A stretch of DNA of 64,000 bases from assembly GCA_013407085.1 (NCBI GenBank), contig JACCGJ010001943.1, forward strand, positions 59,546-123,545, given 5' to 3'. Numbering within the stretch: the stretch's first letter is position 1; each line of letters opens with the position of its first letter. The stretch is from Atriophallophorus winterbourni. Its lineage: Eukaryota; Platyhelminthes; Trematoda; Plagiorchiida; Microphallidae. The position numbers and the translations under genes are program-made. This document shows, piece after piece, positions 1 to 11,915 of this stretch. The notes under the pieces were generated by a model. It worked only from the letters and a program-made list of their open reading frames with translations, had not been told where the DNA came from and ran no database searches.

Positions 1-2389
1 TAAGGAACCTCCGTGAATATAAACGGTGGAGACATCGTTGACATTGCTCGAACTCTGAAAGCAAACAGTTCTATATACAGCTCAGTCAATCCTAGTTAAC
101 ACAAAATTCAAAATTGTTGCCATTATGTCAATTTTGGTGAATAAACAAGACATTATGACATTGACTACAAGATACAAAAAAGATGCTAAACGAGAAAGAT
201 ACTGGCATCTGGTAATATTCAATGCTCTGACGAAACATGGAAACAAATGAAAATTTAAACTTTCATTAAAGCAATTAGGCTTCAGCATCAGACTGTCAAA
301 TTAAATTAATAGCCTCTAGTGAATATTGTGATTTTCCTCATTGGATGATGTTGTATATAAACTTCCAATACGACTTGGCTTAAACTTACCTCATGCCATG
401 CTTTCCTGCATTACCGTTTGCTGATTACGCGAGCGTTGTGCTTATTGTTCTGACAATTGTAAAGATTGAGCTGAGATTTGAATCCATTTCTTGTTTATCG
501 CTCTCCGGTTTATTGAGAAACGAGACTTGCCACTGCCGATTTACGCATCCTCAGTCTTGAAATTCGTTTTTTTATCTATAGTCAACGTATTATGTTACGA
601 AATATTTGCATAAAATTAACTTAGTGGCTTTTTATATTATATCGTTTGTGTAAAAACGAAAATTGTCGTCTTGAAAATTTCGTGCAGATTGTCATATTTG
701 CGTGTAGCATGAGAATGCAAAATTTCTTTTCGGAAAAACACTGATTTCCGCAATCCATGCTAATAGCTTTGATCAGCGGACAGACAATGAATTGATAAAA
801 TTGCTCGATTGGGCACTGCAATGTTAAGTATTTCGATGTTAATTTACTGGAAGCCCGGATGAGTTTTCGGATATTCCTTTGGTCATCCAGGAATATTTTA
901 TTGTATAAACATGCCAAGTGGAACTATTATACAGTTATCTGAAGACGAGCGTATATCGTCATGCAGATGAAGAGGTGACGCTTAGGCAGTATTGCATGAA
1001 TTTTTTTAAATGCTTGATGATATAAAACACAATGCATCTTAACCAGTCCGTAGATTTCAAACCTCATACGGAAAATGCCTATCAGTTAACAATTATTTAG
1101 GGTGGACCTGCTAAGAATTGCCGTGGAAATAGTAATTTTATCCACAGTAAAGCTGACTCCACTGGTGTTGAGAGCAGCGTCGTTAATCTATCGGATCATC
1201 TAAGTTCACACGCGTCAATCGGAAGTAAATGGCTATACAAATTCACTACGTTGCAACCTTTGAACAACCTAGACGGTTCGCGGATTCAGTACAACTACAT
1301 TGTTCTAATCTGGTGGGATGAAGGTCTTTCCAAGTGGTCACCAGCTAAGAGAAGTTTTAATTGTGTTATAGCAATGACACAATAGTTAGGATAAGTATTC
1401 AGGATTTTTGTACATGTTGAATGATCATGTGGGCTAAAATTGCACTGCTCATAGAGTTGAAATTAATTTAGTACATAGCTCACAAGCAACATTTAGTTTC
1501 AAGTTCAAAAGATTCGCAATTAACGGGTCCTATTTGTAAATTAAAAAAATGCATTTCAGATGAAAAATTTGTAACCTTATTTGATCGATAATTTATTTTT
1601 GTGACGTACTCGTGAGTTTCTTCTCATAAGTTATGGAAATTATTAACAAGATTTCTCTCCTGATGTTCAAAGTCATATAGATTTTTTCACCTGTCGCCCT
1701 TCGATGCACTTTCTATAAATATGAAAAAATTCGCCAATTTTCTCTAACACAGGAAAGTACACGGGGATTACAGTGTACTCGATATTCTTTATCCAATATT
1801 TATAGTAAACGTACTTTTATCATTTAGCAGATTATTGTTACTAATCTATATAGACTTCGAATAATATCTTCTGCCATACAAATATTATTAACATTATATT
1901 CGAAACTATTTTAAATAAATTGCAAACAGTAAACTATAATAATTCCAGATAAATTTTGCATGGATTATTTCAACCTTCAAAATTACGGGGAAATTCGGTT
2001 TCACAGAATGACACTATTTCATTTAGTGTCATTCGGAATCACAGCGCATAAGGTTTCGACGACTGCATTAAATCAATTGAAAATTTCCATTCAAGCGACA
2101 ATGAAATAATGTGTCGCTCGACAGGCAAATCCGCGAACGTAGTCGAGTGGAACGTGTTGCTACTGTATTAGATTAAAAATGCAATTTTTCGAAATTGTTC
2201 ATGCATACATGCAGCTAATCAGGTAAGAAGTAATTTACGTTCGGAATTGAGAAATCATATATACTTATCTGAATATTACATTGAAATAAGCTTTCAAAAT
2301 ACAAATGTATATGTAAAGAACATTTTACAAAATATTTTTGTTTGAAGTTTTCGTGCAAGAATCTGTGTCACTTTTAATGCTTTAATTGT
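1..2389. other. Intergenic, no gene recognised
   Basis: No coding signature, RNA gene or known repeat could be recognised on either strand. Short open frames at 82-288 and 621-917 (minus) have no recognisable motif and look like chance frames in AT-rich DNA. The one clear local structure is a perfect inverted repeat at 2006-2034, listed separately. Confidence 0.6.
2006..2034. repeat. Perfect 11-bp inverted repeat (hairpin)
   Basis: The arms GAATGACACTA (2006-2016) and TAGTGTCATTC (2024-2034) are exact reverse complements around a 7-nt spacer. It could form a hairpin in DNA or RNA. No flanking gene or terminator context is present, so its role is unknown. Confidence 0.7.
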
Positions 2390-3830
2390 AACAGAACACA
2401 GAACTCAGAAAGTTTTATGGTAGAAAAAGCAGTAAGCCTAAAAATAAACATAGGATGACAAGGTATATCGAGTAAAAAACTTGAACACTTTAAAAAATCA
2501 ATAAGGACAGGCACATACCGCATCGTTCGCCAGATAATCATCGAGTTTAGGAGTAAAAACATCAACAACAGATTCCAAGCGTATGATTTCTTCAGGCAAA
2601 CTGTTCCTAGTAAAACAAATTGTGACCGAGAAAAAATGACGACAAAAATCGAATCGAGAATGCGGAATGATTAAAGCCTTTGAATGTTTTCGTGTTCGAG
2701 TAAGGCCATTCGTGTTTGACAAGTGTATTAGGAGTTGACTTGCAGTGCGAAATATTTTGAATGCCAACAAGAGTTCACTCCGTATGCGTAGTTTGGTAAA
2801 ATCATGTAGATTTAGTTTTAACATTCGCTCTTTGAAAGTAAACGTTCTGCAAGGGGAGACCAACTTTATGGCTTGATGATAAATCCGGTCAAGTAGTTCG
2901 ATATCCTTCCTAAACAATGGTGCCCAGGCTTGAATGGAATATTCCACAACAGGATGTAAATACGTATTTATAAACCGGGGTAAAATTTAGGGTGTGATAA
3001 TCCTGAATATCCTTTGATGAAGTCTCAAGATACCTCAGGCTTTATTGTACACTATCCGGCAATGATATCCAGACTTAAGGTTAAACGACACAGATACCGA
3101 GATCTTTTTCTGCGGTTGTCCAGACGAGATCTCGCGTGCCATGCTGATACGTTTGATGCAAAGATTTTCTAAGCCGCAGCATTTTACATGTCGCAGGGCT
3201 AAATGGCAACTCATTTGTCTGTGACCAAGGAAATAATGTGCACATATGCCGTTGTAATGTCATACCATTATTAACAGACCTGAAACGTTTCCATATTTTA
3301 ACACCTCATCGGCAAATGGTATCAAGTTGCATCCAATATGCTCTACTATATCCTTCATATATACCAAGAATAGAAGAGGTCCAAGCACCGATCCTTGCGG
3401 AACTCTATTCGTGAAGTCATTTCTTTTAGAGAAGGTGCTGCCAACGCAAACTTGGACGTGTCTATCATTAAGATACTCACTGATCCAATTCAGCAACATT
3501 CCAGTTATTACATAAGCTTAGAGCTTTTTTATTAAAATGTCATGGTTGACTCTATCGAATGATTTGGAAATGTTGATGTAGCAAGCATGTAAAGCCTCAA
3601 CTTCGTCGAGTGCCTTGGTGCAATCCTCGAACGTTGTAAGTAGGTTAGATAAACAGCAACGATTTCTACGAAAATCGTGTGGTTCTGGAGTCAAAATATT
3701 TTGGTTTTAAAAATGTTCTGTTACGCACACAGTCACAATGCGTTCCATTAATTTAGAAATAATCGGAAGAAAGAAACCAGTCTATAGTTTGCTGTGCCTG
3801 AACGGCAGGAACCAATCAACCTAAATTTCA
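2390..3830 (-). mobile_element. CR1-like non-LTR retrotransposon, RT and C-terminus, degenerate
   Basis: Read on the minus strand, this is the reverse transcriptase part of a CR1-like LINE. From about 3790 downward it encodes an ANYRLVSF-like RT start, then CLSNLLTTFEDCTKALDEV, then a SKSFDRVNHDILIKKL palm motif. The frame 3260-3499 holds VPQGSVLGPLLFLVYMKDI and the catalytic box read as FADE instead of FADD. The frame 3081-3263 holds the thumb sequence ending TAEKDLGICV. The frame 2498-2947 holds the C-terminal region with the CR1 signature FFSVTICFTRNSLPEEI. Stops and frameshifts separate the pieces, so it is dead. The 3' end near 2394-2410 carries a GAACTCAGAA-type short repeat, as in related copies at 28.86 and 41.0 kb. 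The endonuclease is missing, a typical 5' truncation. Confidence 0.88.
2498..2947 (-). pseudogene. CR1-like RT C-terminal domain (fragment, 149 aa open)
   Basis: This is the longest open piece of the 2.39-3.83 kb element. It starts with MEYSIQAWAPLFRKDIELLD, matching the CR1 stretch in which a Y-x-x-x-W-x-P motif precedes the region leading to the C-terminus. It ends with RRHFFSV-like and NSLPEEI motifs followed by a KLDDYL end. In intact elements this follows the RT thumb in one long ORF2. Here the upstream RT is in other frames, so the piece cannot be made as part of a working enzyme. The ATG is an internal Met, not a true start. Confidence 0.85.
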
Positions 3831-6129
3831 TGGTCTACCGAAAATGCACAAAAACACAGGAATGTGGTAGATGTTCTCAATGGTTGATTAGTCGTATCAA
3901 GCGATTGCAAAATTTTTGTGGCTTAAGCTGTATCCGATTGAAAACAATTTGCCAAATATTGCATTTCGAATTCATTCATGTTCAATGACCAGGTAGAAAA
4001 GGTAGATGTGAAAAAATAATGTAATATCTTGATGTTTTTGTTGTTTACCAAAGTTCCAATATAGGAAACCGTCAATATTTAGCGTAATATCCTTGTTCAT
4101 CCACTGTTCAATGTAACAATTGAAATTAACACGTTGAAAAAACCAATTCTACGATCTACAATGGTAACATTTACAGACAAATTGATGGGGTTGCATTGAA
4201 TTCACTTCTGGGCCGTTAATTGCGCATATGTTCAATGTTAAATAAAAGAAAAAAAACGTTTGAAATTCGCCGTAGAAAAACCTCACATGTATTTGCGATA
4301 CATATGGATACATTTTATTTCGCAATAACAATTGAATATTGCTGGTTTTATTCCGATCATGTAAACATGAAAACACACTAATTGAGTATTAATGGAGACA
4401 AAGCTTTCCTCGAAATCTAATTGGTAATAAGAGGAGACAAAATCGTGTAGACAGATTGTTCGAGAATAAACGCGTTGGAGATTCCACACACTTTATGAGA
4501 GACACGCATTCTGTTCACGGAAACCTAATATAAATTTAGAGATTCACCTGCTCCTTTGGGGCGAGTTATATTTGCCTTACGTGACGAAAAATTTAACAGT
4601 GATTTTTTGTTCCCGAAAATTGAATAGTTTGGTTCTAGCCCAACTGGTCGACACGGTTACGGAAAATGAATTTGTGGATTAGACGGTTGCACACAACGAT
4701 TCATGGAAACGTAACGGAGGCATTTCAAGGGCAGGTGAGACAATCGTCATAAAAATATTGATAACGAATTTTTCATTAATTCAATTTATGTCAATTGAAA
4801 TTTGAAACCTTATCCTATTAACATTTTTCAGGTTATGCACAGAAGGTTAACCGACTATTTTAATGGGGGTTGTGCCAATCATGTTTTAAAATAGATAAGT
4901 ATAGTAAGTTTGTTTATCGAATTGGCGTAGATACCTCTGATATAAATGACTTGATTCTCTAAACCCAAAGAGGAATTAAACTAAATGAAGTAATTTACAA
5001 AAAGACCATTCGTTCTGTTAGTAATTTATCGATGTTTGTTTATATATAGCAAAAAAGAAAAGTAATTGTCTTTGTTTACTTATCTCAGATCACCTAATTT
5101 TGTTGATGAATTTCCGACATTTCCATCAATCAACCATTCGTACAAATGTCCAAAAAGCTGAAAAAACAAGCACTTCTTCCCGTACTTGTATTTAATCGAT
5201 TGGATCAGTAAGTTTTCAAATAGGAAATCTTTTGAATATGTGAGTCTGACAAATATTGTATACAGATAAAGGAAGAACAGAAAATTAACTGTATTTAATC
5301 TTGAAGATTAATTTGCTAGGATCACATTCTATTTGCCTTTAAATTGTTAAAAAAAAACAACTTATAAAAATGAAATTGTATATATCTTGAAGTCTCGTAC
5401 CTAGTCTAAATGGTTAGTTGATTTTGAGCAGCTAACAACAGCAAATGTTTGAGGGTGTTTAACGCGATTTTTTCCTACATAACTGACCAATCGAAAACGT
5501 CCCTTAACGATTTCAAGTGAAAATGTTCTAATGTAGCAAATCTCGAGAATTTTGATTGATTAGATTAACTACTTCTTCGCAATTTGCGAACTCAGATTTC
5601 CGGTTACAATATCGATAATGACGCGGTAAAACTTAGTAAAATTTTTTTGAAATTGAATCGTTCATTTTAGAATTTACAGTTTGTTTATTGTTTTTTGGAA
5701 ATATTGCTACTGATACATTCGATTGTGAATTATTTCAATTGCGGGATGCAAACATTTAGATTTTTACTGATTTTAATAGACAATCAGTAATACTGTTATC
5801 ATACATTTACTTTTAAATTATTTATGATATAATACCGCGTAATTCAAATGCTGTGCGCGGTTTGCTCTTACTTTTTATCGTTGGTTTTAGTACAATACAG
5901 TTCTTTACAATGAGCGTCGCGATCAGCTTTCATTTCTTCGTACATTCGAATCTCTGAATATACCTGGAACCTGCTGAGGAATCAAATGTTAAATGTCTGA
6001 TTCAATTATCAATGCTCACTTTCATCATTCAGGAATCAAGATATATGGTCTCAAAAGCAATAAAAGAATATTCGATTCGTGTGTATAAGATGAATCCATA
6101 TTTTTTAATATTTTGGGACAAAATCAGGG
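3831..6129. other. Intergenic, no gene recognised
   Basis: Roughly 2.3 kb of AT-rich sequence with only short chance frames (for example 4149-4376 and 4283-4489, minus). Part of 3830-4100 may be further upstream, unrecognisable CR1-like sequence, because the neighbouring element should continue in this direction. No RNA gene or repeat was recognised. Confidence 0.5.
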
Positions 6130-6480
6130 TTAGCTCTCATATAGTCGTCAAGTTTGGATTTGAATATAGCTGCACTATTTGAGTTTACCAAATCTGGAGG
6201 TGGAGTTTTTCAATCAAAACACACACGTTCCGAATAAATTCCTTGCAGCAGTTCCGTTTTGATTATGGTATTTCCAACATGCAACCACAGCTTCAGATTT
6301 GCTTGAAGTTCGAAGTTATTTGGAGGGTGAGAAACTCTAATAGGAACTTTATATGCAATGCTAAGATCGCCTCGTGTTCTCCTTTTCGAAAACCGCCTCG
6401 ACTCTAGTCGTCTGAGTCGTTGACGAATGGAATAGTTTCAAAAACATGGACAAGCTCGGAATATCTATGATATAATTAAT
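6130..6480 (-). mobile_element. CR1-like element, 3' end only
   Basis: The reverse complement encodes a degraded CR1-like C-terminus. It contains RRLESRRFSKRRTRGDL, then VNSNSAAIFKSKLDDYMR near the end. The same region occurs in the 57.26-61.2 kb element, where the plus strand at about 57365-57480 is closely similar (shared words include atagtcgtcaagtttggatt-like and gagtttaccaaatc-like blocks). The rest of the element upstream is absent. This is a 5'-truncated dead copy of that subfamily. Confidence 0.8.
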
Positions 6481-7615
6481 TGTGCAAAATATCTTTCAGG
6501 ATTCATGATGTCCGGTCTTGGGCATCATACTTCTTCATGAGAAGATGCTTAAGCATTGTTGAAAATTTTTATCATTTACTATCTTACCTGCTAAGTGAAA
6601 TTTCAAGGCATTGAAGTCAATTTTATTAGCTTATGCCAGAGCACAGAATTTTGAAATTGCTGAACTTGTTCGCTTCAATACAATGCAATGAAATGAAATG
6701 AGACTATTCGTCAAATTTATTCTTGAATTGCAAACGCAAGCTTCAGTCTCTAATGGTGGTGATAAACTAAATAATTATTTAATAGATCGCTTATTCCTGG
6801 TTTCAATGAGCTTAAACACGGTTGTCAGTTGTTGATAGTGAATAATCTAACTTTTGATAATGTCAAAATATAAGTGAAGATCATGAATAGGTCACAATAG
6901 AAATGAAATGCTAAACTAAATCTTATGGTCAATCTGTTTTTTGGACGTTCATATCCAAAATCTTACTTGAATACCGAGTACAGCGGTGAATTGATTTGAG
7001 GCGATACCAAATAGAATCCGGAAATTTAACAAAAACAATTTCAATTTCAATAATCTGAAGATAGTAATGTGAGCATCGTGTGACCAGCTTCATTCTCGTT
7101 TTACTTGTCGATTTGTTAATGCTAATTGTTGAAGATGTTGTAAATTTCGACATATTCACTCAGTTTGTCGGAATACTGAGATATTTTAATTGAACTACAG
7201 AAGTCATCGATATGAAAATCTGATATCTTTATTATCTTTATCAGTCTTTACATTTAATATTTTTCAATTTTCGAAAACGAATATTTAGTCATCATGGTTT
7301 CAAAGAATTTATACTTTATACTGGAAGTGTGAAATCATGAATATTATTGACTTACTTGAAGGGTTTTGCTCCTGATTTACAAATTTATCAATCTGATATT
7401 TAGATTCACTTCGGTACCATACATTTTGTATCTGTTGTTGGAGTTTGTTTTATTTCAGTCTTATAACCTACTACAAAAACAGTGGTATTTTCAATCATTG
7501 CAATGAAATCTAGCTCACCTGTTTTGGGAAGTAATTAATTCTTTGTGTGAAATTGGTATTCTTTTTGCAGTGGAAGTTTTTAAGTTGGGCATGTAGATAT
7601 TAACGCCCCTGTAAT
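6481..7615. other. Intergenic, no gene recognised
   Basis: AT-rich sequence with one short minus frame (6929-7159) that has no recognisable motif. Nothing else was identified. Confidence 0.5.
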
Positions 7616-7644
7616 GAGATGATCAAACACCCTGTGTTTGCGGT

Positions 7645-8575
7645 GATTACATGTTAACGCTGAACCCTCAACTGATTAATCGAAGATTTACAACTTAAGA
7701 GCCCAACGCTATCTTATCGCCCATACATGGTTCATGTGTCTTCTCAAAATTTGATCCGGAGTACGCTTATTTAAGGTTACCGCTTGATGCTTTATCACGT
7801 GTAGGTACGAACATTAACACACCATTTGAATTATATCGTTATTATTTTATTTCGTTTGGATTATCTGTTTTACCAGCTGTATTTCAATATGTGACGTACA
7901 GTGTTACTGATGGCTTATCAAATTGACATAATTATCATGCACTCGATAATTCTGTACACTATCAATTCCGGTTAACTCTGCTCTCTAGATTCAAGCATTA
8001 GGATTCGAAATTAAACCCGGATAAATGCATCATTTCGGTTGATCAGCTAGATTGCTTTGGATGACGGCTATCTTCTTATGAACTTTGTCCGGATCAAACT
8101 CGTCTTATGCCTCTGGTGGAGATGAAATCACCAAATTCTTTCGATTAGTAATCGGAGTGTTACATTAATATTCTAAATTCATCCCAAATTTTACGACAGC
8201 TGCTGATTCATTGTTTACATTACTTAATGCCTTAATGTTCAAGTTGACTGTGAAACATGAAAAGACATTCATGAACTTTAATCCGAAATGCAATTCAGTG
8301 TTGTAATTAGGCCGTTTACACCAAATTTAAAGTCTTATATAATCACAAATGTCTCTCCTCATGTAATTGGTACTGTTGTAGAGCAAGATGTTCATCCTGT
8401 ATTGTGTATTCCGCATCGACTCATTAAAGCGAGACAAAGTTATGCTCAGGATTGCCGTGAAACGCTTGCTGTTCACTAGACTCTCATACGCTTACATAAA
8501 TATTTATTTGGTAATGAATTCACTATAGTAGCTGAACAGGAAGCGCGGTGAACTCTAGTTAATTGTAAGCATTGC
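7645..8575 (+). mobile_element. Ty3/gypsy-like LTR retrotransposon pol remnant (RT to RNase H)
   Basis: The frame opening with GDYMLTLNPQL at 7645 runs to 7926 with a single in-frame stop. It continues VFSKFDPEYAYLRLPLD, then INTPFELYRYYFISFGLSVL, then PAVFQYVTYSVTDGLSN. This is the typical order of the gypsy RT palm up to just before the YLDD box. Beyond 7926 the reading frame is lost. A later block near 8000 gives SKLNPDKCIISVDQLDCFG, the post-YLDD segment of the family. At 8288-8570 an RNase H-like segment reads HPVLCIPHRLIKARQSYAQD and, after one stop, RLHKYLFGNEFTIVAEQEA. The expected catalytic Asp before SP appears replaced. No LTRs, gag, protease or integrase were seen. It is an old dead fragment. 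Confidence 0.8.
8288..8479 (+). pseudogene. gypsy-like RNase H fragment (63 aa open)
   Basis: This open piece of the pol remnant contains VSPHVIGTVVEQD followed by PVLCIPHRLIKARQSYAQDC and RETLAVH. In intact Ty3/gypsy pol this is the start of RNase H, DASxxGxGAVLxQ followed by RPIxYxSRxLxxAExxYSQxxREALAV. The first catalytic Asp position reads as Asn or is lost. The stop at 8477-8479 falls where a Trp normally follows the LAV motif, and the homologous reading continues beyond it in frame. Confidence 0.78.
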
Positions 8576-9206
8576 ATGATCAGTCTCATAGTCAAGCTTG
8601 TTACTGTAAGTAGTTTGTTCTAACTATTAGTACGCATATAAAAAAGCATGCTGATGTCCATGATTTAAACGAGGATATAAACATTTAGTATTTAATTATT
8701 TTTAAAGACTAAACTGTGTGTTCGTGAGATTCTAGTTTATTTTTATTTGTTTAATCTACATTTGTATCGGAAGTGCGGTCTGCCCAACGGTAAAATTCCA
8801 GATTTCAACTCACCATGGAGTAGATCTTTTAGAAAAGTACCATTTTTAATTCTGCAGACGGGGAAAGAGATCGCATGCGGTGCTGTCGTAATAAGTTGAA
8901 CATGTTCTGTAGACCAGCATTTGAAAACACTTCAGCATTAGTTCAAGATATGACGGATGCTTCGTAGATGGAAAGCATTCAGCATCGGTTCGTGTCTTGC
9001 GTGGGTGGCTCAGGTCTTGCTGACATACAGTAAATCATTTAGTACGCATGTGCTGTATACCATCATATTTATCTTTACAGTCAACTTGCGGTTCCCAAAA
9101 ACACTAAAGCTCATTCGGGACTAAATAACAGCTGCTCTGCCAATTCCCTTATCGATCTCCGTGTCTAGCAATAGCTGAACCAAGTTATATGAAATGATGT
9201 AATTTT

Positions 9207-9689
9207 TCAAGTTGACAGTTTTGAACCGTGATGATTGGAGACGATACAATCCCTCGACCAACGAATTTGGTCTTGCGCATGTTGATTGTTTGCCCAAAGT
9301 CTTTGCATGCCGACCAAAAACAGTCCTTTCGCGACTGGTGGTGCTCTTTGTAGTGAGCAAAAATGGCTGCATCGTCGGTAAACAGCAGGTCTCGGATTAG
9401 GACATCCCGTGCCTTGGTATGTGCTCTTAACCAGGTTTGGGTTGAAAAGCTTGCCATCTCTTCGCGTGCGTAGGTGAATGCCTTCTGTTCTCGTCATTGA
9501 AGCGTGCTTCAGAAGCAGAGCAAAGAAAATACCGAACAGCGTGGGAGCAAGAACACACCCTTGTTTGACGCCTCGGCGAATTTCAAATGCTTCTGAACTG
9601 CAACCGTTAAAATGGACTGAGCCTTTCATGCCTGAGTGGAACGAAATAACGATGTTGAGCATTCTTGGGGCACCTATCAGAGCAAGCAT
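9207..9689 (-). pseudogene. F1 RT palm fragment with GVKQGCVLAPTLFG motif
   Basis: The 160-aa open frame begins MLALIGAPRMLNIVISFHSG and contains FNGCSSEAFEIRRGVKQGCV followed by LAPTLFGIFFALLLKHA. That is RT motif 3-4 of this LINE family, just before the FADD box. The FADD box itself lies in an overlapping frame at 9185-9457 as RDLLFTDDAAIFAH, so a frameshift separates them. The endonuclease and the RT start lie upstream on the same strand beyond the nested insertion. Confidence 0.85.
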
Positions 9690-9784
9690 TTTGGAAAGCC
9701 CATCCCTGCTGACTCATATTGAATGCCTTCGTTGAATCAATAAAGCAGCCTTTGATGGCAATACGCTCCTTCAAACATTTTGAA

Positions 9785-10210
9785 GTTGTCTCAGATTCAA
9801 GATTCCAAGATTTATGGTTAAAAAAGCAAATTGCTGTACAGTACCATAGGATATACGTATAAAAAATTAAAAAAATCGTTACTTGTATGATCATATCCGT
9901 GTTCTTCATAGGTGGAGCAAAAATAATCCTCAATGGCGACACAGACTGAGGGAAAAGAATCTTTGGATGGACGGTAGTTCCCTGCGTTAAAAAAATATAG
10001 ACATCAATATGTAGGGGCCAGCGGAGTAGCTCTCAACATAAGAATTCGTAACCTTTGTTTAAAGATGTGCTCGTTCGCTGAGGTAACAATATCTGTCGGC
10101 AAGCTATTCCACAAGAAGCATACACGAACAGCGAAAAGTGACGACGACAATTCAGTCGTGAGTGTGGGATTTGAAGGGTTAAAGGGTGGCTGCATGTGGG
10201 GACAACCGAA
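9785..10210 (-). mobile_element. CR1-like 3' end nested inside the F1 element
   Basis: The frame 10004-10195 encodes SSSLFAVRVCFLWNSLPTDI, the CR1-like C-terminal signature. The sequence then runs to a tail at about 9790-9820 whose reverse complement is AACCATAAATCTTGGAATCT followed by TGAATC, the heptamer-type 3' tail seen in other copies here. On both sides the F1 reading resumes. LHVLADRVYSEYQYDGKIHR and HTLQNTAL lie above it. FKMFE and FIDSTKAFN lie below it. So a truncated CR1-like copy jumped into an F1 element. Confidence 0.8.
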
Positions 10211-10869
10211 CCAACTTTAAAGCGGTGTTTTGGAGAGTGTGAAGATCATGTCAACGGTGGATCTTCCCATCATACTGATATTCGGAGTAGACTCGATCAG
10301 CTAAAACGTGTAGTTGGATCCCTATGACTTTAGCAAACAATTTGCTTGCAACATTCAGAATGGAGATTCCAATGTAATTGTTCCAGTCGCCTGTTTCACC
10401 CTTATTTTTAGTAACACGATGAACTTCCTGTCTTGCATCTCTTTTGAGAAGCACTCCTCCTGCAGCTCTGAAAAAGCAAATGGTGAAGAAGCTGTCATAA
10501 ACATGTTCTACAGCATTTGATGAGCTCATGTTGTATTCCGCTGTTACCATGGGCCTTCCCATTCGATAAACGGTCAATTGACTTTTTGAGCCTATCAAGC
10601 TAAGGGGAGTATCAAGATGTTCTATAGTTGGCAAGCGCTCAACATTTTCAAGTAAAGGCGGTAAAACTGTATCTAGAGTAACGAAAGAAGTGCACTTCCA
10701 CCCTTCCATCTACTGAGTTTTGTTGAAAATCGGGTTTCCAGATACATACTTAATGGGAGCCATTTCAAGTTTGTTTGGACCAATGGCTCTCTTGATCCCA
10801 CCATACATACCGTGAAAATTTTCGTAGCTCTTAGTCCTAAGTTTTCATCTGTTGGCTTAACTTTGAACT

Positions 10870-11334
10870 TTAAGAATGCTGACCGTTTCTCATCCAACAC
10901 AGCAGTAATCTTAGAAGATTTTGTTTTGACCGAGTCGCTCGTTCGAGCTTTCTTCGAACCCAAAATTGAAGTGCGACCAGGAATATGCAGCTTTTTATCG
11001 ATTCCCAGTATTCTGAAGCCAATTTGAGTGGAGTTATCTTGTTGAACTTGGCTGTAAAGGCTTTCGCAAATCGCGCAGCTCGATTAGATTCGCACATGCG
11101 ACGGATGTCTATCCTAGGCTTAGCAGACAACTTGGTGCGATGCAATCTCGTGTTGGGAAGCTTCAGTTTTGCACAGACCAGTGAATGATCAGTGTCACAG
11201 TCTAGGCTTTGATATGATCTGGTAAGAAGTACGATCCCTATATTAGTGCGCCCAACAAGAAAAAGATCTAGCTGATACCAATGCTTAGAGCGAGGATGTT
11301 TCAAAGAGACCTGCCCAAGTTTCAATTTATTCAA
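10870..11334 (-). pseudogene. F1 APE-type endonuclease C-terminus plus linker (154 aa open)
   Basis: The frame includes KHPRSKHWYQLDLFLVGRTN and RSYQSLDCDTDHSLVCAKLK. The D-x-D-x-x-D-H-S pattern is the conserved C-terminal catalytic block of APE-type LINE endonucleases. A basic linker with RIDIRRMCESNRAARFAKAF follows and leads to the RT. The N-terminal endonuclease half is missing upstream of 11335. The ATG is an internal Met. Confidence 0.82.
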
Positions 11335-11335
11335 T

Positions 11336-11915
11336 TACTGAATTTATTAGAAATTGTATTAGAATGGTAAATGTGAATGTCTGAACGAACGCAAGCGAAT
11401 CTGAGCTGACCTAATCCTGACATATCTTATAATCCATACAGCGTCCCACCCACTCAGACAACTCCTTAAAATTTGTTCCAATCTCCCGACACGCAGCCAC
11501 GATCTGACCATGCAAATCCCACATTCCCGATTAAACTATCAACGCAAATTTTACGCAGTCCCTCTATGCTTTTGTGAACAGTTTTCCGCCAGAAACTGTT
11601 TCCTCGACAACGAAATGAAATTAAAACAAACGTTGCGATCTTTTTGTTGAATAATACTGTGTTGGTTCCACTTTCCTGAAATCCCTTAATGACTCCTTTT
11701 ACACACCACTTCCTGGGAAACAAATTACCCAAACATATAGTTCCGGACGAAATTTCTATATCAATGTCACAATTTGAATTACTTTTGCTCCTAATTTGAA
11801 GCACATGTTTGCACTCATTAAATTAACGATTTGTTTCACTTTTATGGGCATATCCTAAGGTATTTTATAGCTATTTACTTTTTTCACCATAAATCTTGAA
11901 TCTTGAATCTTAAGT
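11336..11915. other. Unassigned; open frame on minus and a plus-strand CR1-type tail
   Basis: A 112-codon minus frame (11466-11804) contains SGTICLGNLFPRKWCVKGVI but no family was recognised. On the plus strand 11887-11912 reads ACCATAAATCTTGAATCTTG followed by AATCTT, the tail of a CR1-like element in plus orientation. No CR1 coding sequence precedes it within 500 bp. It may be the 3' end of a non-autonomous partner or a very short truncated copy. Confidence 0.4.

Larger units (their letters stand above)
8759..11335 (-). mobile_element. F1 non-LTR retrotransposon (APE endonuclease to C-terminus), split by a nested element
   Basis: On the minus strand the region reads from endonuclease C-terminus to RT C-terminus of a LINE family that recurs at 20.8, 28.3, 43.7, 47.2 and 62.7 kb. 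The frame 10870-11334 carries HPRSKHWYQLDLFLVGRTN and DCDTDHSLVCAKLKL, the final His motif of APE endonucleases. The frame 10251-10709 carries the RT start: NKGETGDWNNYIGISILNV followed by KLFAKVI. The 9607-9942, 9207-9689, 9185-9457 and 9121-9372 frames carry FIDSTKAFN, FEIRRGVKQGCVLAPTLFGI and LIRDLLFTDDAA (catalytic DD kept). A C-terminal tail reaches 8759. It is broken by several frameshifts and by a CR1-like insertion at about 9785-10210. The clade (RTE-related or other) is not settled by eye. Confidence 0.85.
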
